Of a DNA stretch of 64,000 bases, positions 62,658 to 64,000 are shown one piece after another. The number at the start of each line of letters is the position of its first letter. Position 1 is the first letter of the stretch. This stretch comes from Bacteroidota bacterium (GTDB taxonomy: Bacteria; Bacteroidota; Bacteroidia; Chitinophagales; LD1). Under the pieces are notes generated by a model. The model made no database searches, was not told the origin of the DNA, and was given only the letters and a program-made list of their open reading frames with translations. A program made the translations under genes and the position numbers. Location of the stretch: positions 177,404 to 241,403 of the forward strand of contig JAFDYQ010000003.1 of the NCBI GenBank assembly GCA_018267365.1, read 5' to 3'.

Positions 62658-63654
62658 ACCCCAGATAGTCCGCTATGTCGCTGCCAGGGGCCCATCCTTG
62701 CTCCTTCATATCCCGCATCATGGCGATACGCGGCACGATAGCGGCCAGCGACTTGGCTTTCTTCGCCCACAGCTCATAGCTACCCGTGTCGGGGCAGAGT
62801 GTCACCTTGCGCGTTTTGAGCAGGGTCATGCGCGAGGCGGTGAGTTGCTCTTTGCCTCCTGTGGCCAGCCACAGTTTGCGCGGATTGAGCAGGCTGGCTA
62901 TCACGGCCGTTTTCTCACTCTCTACGATGCAGACACGCAGGCTGCTGTACCGCGCCTGGCTGAGGAGGTGCTCGCCGTAGAGGCACTGCTGCAGCCGGTA
63001 GTCACGCATACCCGCCAGGCTGTGCATCCATGAGATGCGCGCCACGGGCTCTTTCACACGCTTGCCGCTGTCGGCGTGGTAGAGCATCACCTTGCCGGTG
63101 CGGATGCGCTCACGGGCGTCTATCTGCCACCAGATGGTAGCGCCGGGCCAGCGGTCATTGATGCCGAACATATACATCCTAAACGCCCGGCTCAGTCCCT
63201 CCCACCCAAAGCGCCCGAGCAGATACTGCGCGAAACAACTCTGATGAAAGAGGTCCGTGCTATCGGCCCACACCTGATACGGCATGACGGAGAAGTCATC
63301 GCGCTCGACGGCCTCCATAGCCGCCTGCTGTGGCGCTACAGGCGCAGGTTTGGCCGTGCTGCTGGTGCGGATAAAGGTGGACCGCTGTGCCGTCCTATGC
63401 GTGTCAGCCGCGCGGGTGATGATGCCACTGCTGCCCGGCCCTGTCAGCGCGGCGTGATCGTCTGCCCACTGGCGCGGTGTGTAGTGGTAGCCGCAGCTAT
63501 CCTGCCTGTCGCACCGGCCCACCTCGGGGGCGATGTACTGCCCGGTCTGCGTGTCTACATAGCGGGTGAATTTGTGTGGCTTATGGCATCTCGGGCAGGT
63601 ATGGCGCGTGTGGCGGCCTGCGTATTTCTCTAGCGTGACGGAGTGGTTTTGCAT
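62656..63654 (-). CDS. DNA-primase-like protein (zinc ribbon plus Toprim-like, DUF6371 type)
   Basis: 332 residues. An N-terminal zinc-ribbon-like part (CPRCHKPHKFTRYVD, then GRCDRQDSCGYH) is followed by a linker (65-130) and a C-terminal part where CIVESEKTAVIASLLNPRKLW resembles a Toprim strand with its acidic residue and KxxV strand, and TLCPDTGSYELWAKKAK resembles the later Asp-containing motif. Proteins of this kind (CHC2-like ribbon and Toprim) are encoded on Bacteroidota mobile elements and plasmids. Helicase and polymerase activities are not visible. The toxin-antitoxin pair converges on it. Confidence 0.65.
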   Translation of the reverse strand: MQNHSVTLEKYAGRHTRHTCPRCHKPHKFTRYVDTQTGQYIAPEVGRCDRQDSCGYHYTPRQWADDHAALTGPGSSGIITRAADTHRTAQRSTFIRTSSTAKPAPVAPQQAAMEAVERDDFSVMPYQVWADSTDLFHQSCFAQYLLGRFGWEGLSRAFRMYMFGINDRWPGATIWWQIDARERIRTGKVMLYHADSGKRVKEPVARISWMHSLAGMRDYRLQQCLYGEHLLSQARYSSLRVCIVESEKTAVIASLLNPRKLWLATGGKEQLTASRMTLLKTRKVTLCPDTGSYELWAKKAKSLAAIVPRIAMMRDMKEQGWAPGSDIADYLG

Positions 63655-64000
63655 AGGGGTGGTTTTTGATGGTTAGAAATGAAAATGGGGGATAGATTTT
63701 TGAGGTTAATGACGCGCACTGTGGCTGCGCATGGCGATGCCATACGCTAGGGTATCATCGCCCTTTCAGGGCTTTAATGCAACTCATGGCGCCGATGCAT
63801 TCAGCCCCAACGGGGCGGGATATACCAGCGCATGGGCATCGCCCTGCGCCAAGGCTCCAACGCGTCATGGCGAGGAGCGATAGCGACGTGCCTGTCCGCC
63901 GTGGCGGAGCCATCTGGAGTGTGCCTGACGCGGACTGACCGTGTGTGCTGCTGACTACCTCTCTGTCTGTAGATCCGGATTGCCACGTCGTACCGAGGCG
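63655..64000. repeat. REP-like hairpin cluster at the window end
   Basis: No gene. GCCCTTTCAGGGC (63761-63773), GCCCCAACGGGGC (63804-63816) and CGCC-GTGG-type palindromes recur. GCGAGGAGCGATAGCGACG (63870-63888) and the closing GATTGCCACGTCG (63979-63991) are halves of the CGTCATGGCGAGGAGCGATAGCGACG-TGGCAATC class of interspersed repeat. The gap seems to be a BIME-like array continuing beyond the window. Confidence 0.6.

Noticed and set aside
63801..63986. A 61-codon open frame at the end
   Set aside because: Consists of translated REP-like hairpins.

Overview
The window comes from a member of the Bacteroidota, most likely of the Chitinophagales type; I cannot name a genus. Three things support this. 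At least seven proteins end in the C-terminal sorting domain of the type IX secretion system. The best promoter matches follow the Bacteroidota consensus TAnnTTTG. The housekeeping proteins (GroEL, GyrA, KdsB, LptE, SecG, MiaB, TrmD) are of Gram-negative Bacteroidota type. The start and end of the window cut through surrounding sequence: the first gene lacks its N-terminus, and the last 350 bases are repeats.

Region by region. 1-10 kb: the tail of a secreted protein, kdsB (LPS Kdo activation), an orphan histidine kinase, an M23 peptidase, two thioredoxin-fold proteins, and an NlpC/P60 hydrolase overlapping an amino-acid permease. 10-24 kb: a large secreted thermolysin-like peptidase, aroC, hutI, another large secreted protein, a PHP-type phosphatase, a solute-binding lipoprotein and a glycosyltransferase. 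24-31 kb: a LysM transglycosylase and a penicillin-acylase-like hydrolase enclose an accessory zone rich in inverted repeats, with a uracil-DNA-glycosylase-like orphan gene and a REP-associated transposase. 31-36 kb: the cluster miaB, sigma-54 activator, lptE, TPR protein, secG. 36-39 kb: groES-groEL and a lipoprotein gene bounded by inverted hairpins. 39-50 kb: small enzymes, an ArsR-like regulator with an unusual tail, tandem paralogue pairs, trmD, an acyl-CoA dehydrogenase/SCP2 fusion and clpS. 50-56 kb: OmpH-like and TPR proteins and gyrA. 56-64 kb: a membrane-protein gene broken by an in-frame TAG, a giant Ig-repeat secreted protein, repeats, a toxin-antitoxin pair and a primase-like protein.

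Most genes are ordinary cell-envelope, secretion and housekeeping genes. The most unusual signal is in the noncoding DNA. Four small loci (the glycosylase-like gene, the transposase, a lipoprotein and the toxin-antitoxin pair) each lie between inverted copies of their own hairpin or palindromic repeat. Many intergenic gaps are built from degenerate copies of one short word, such as TTGAAC, GTCAGTCA or TCTAACGTCT. The clearest case is 26577-27828, where about 35 TTGAAC/GTTCAA hexamers and three near-identical 33-bp hairpins form a large imperfect inverted repeat around one A/T-rich gene. No CRISPR array, rRNA or tRNA gene was recognised.
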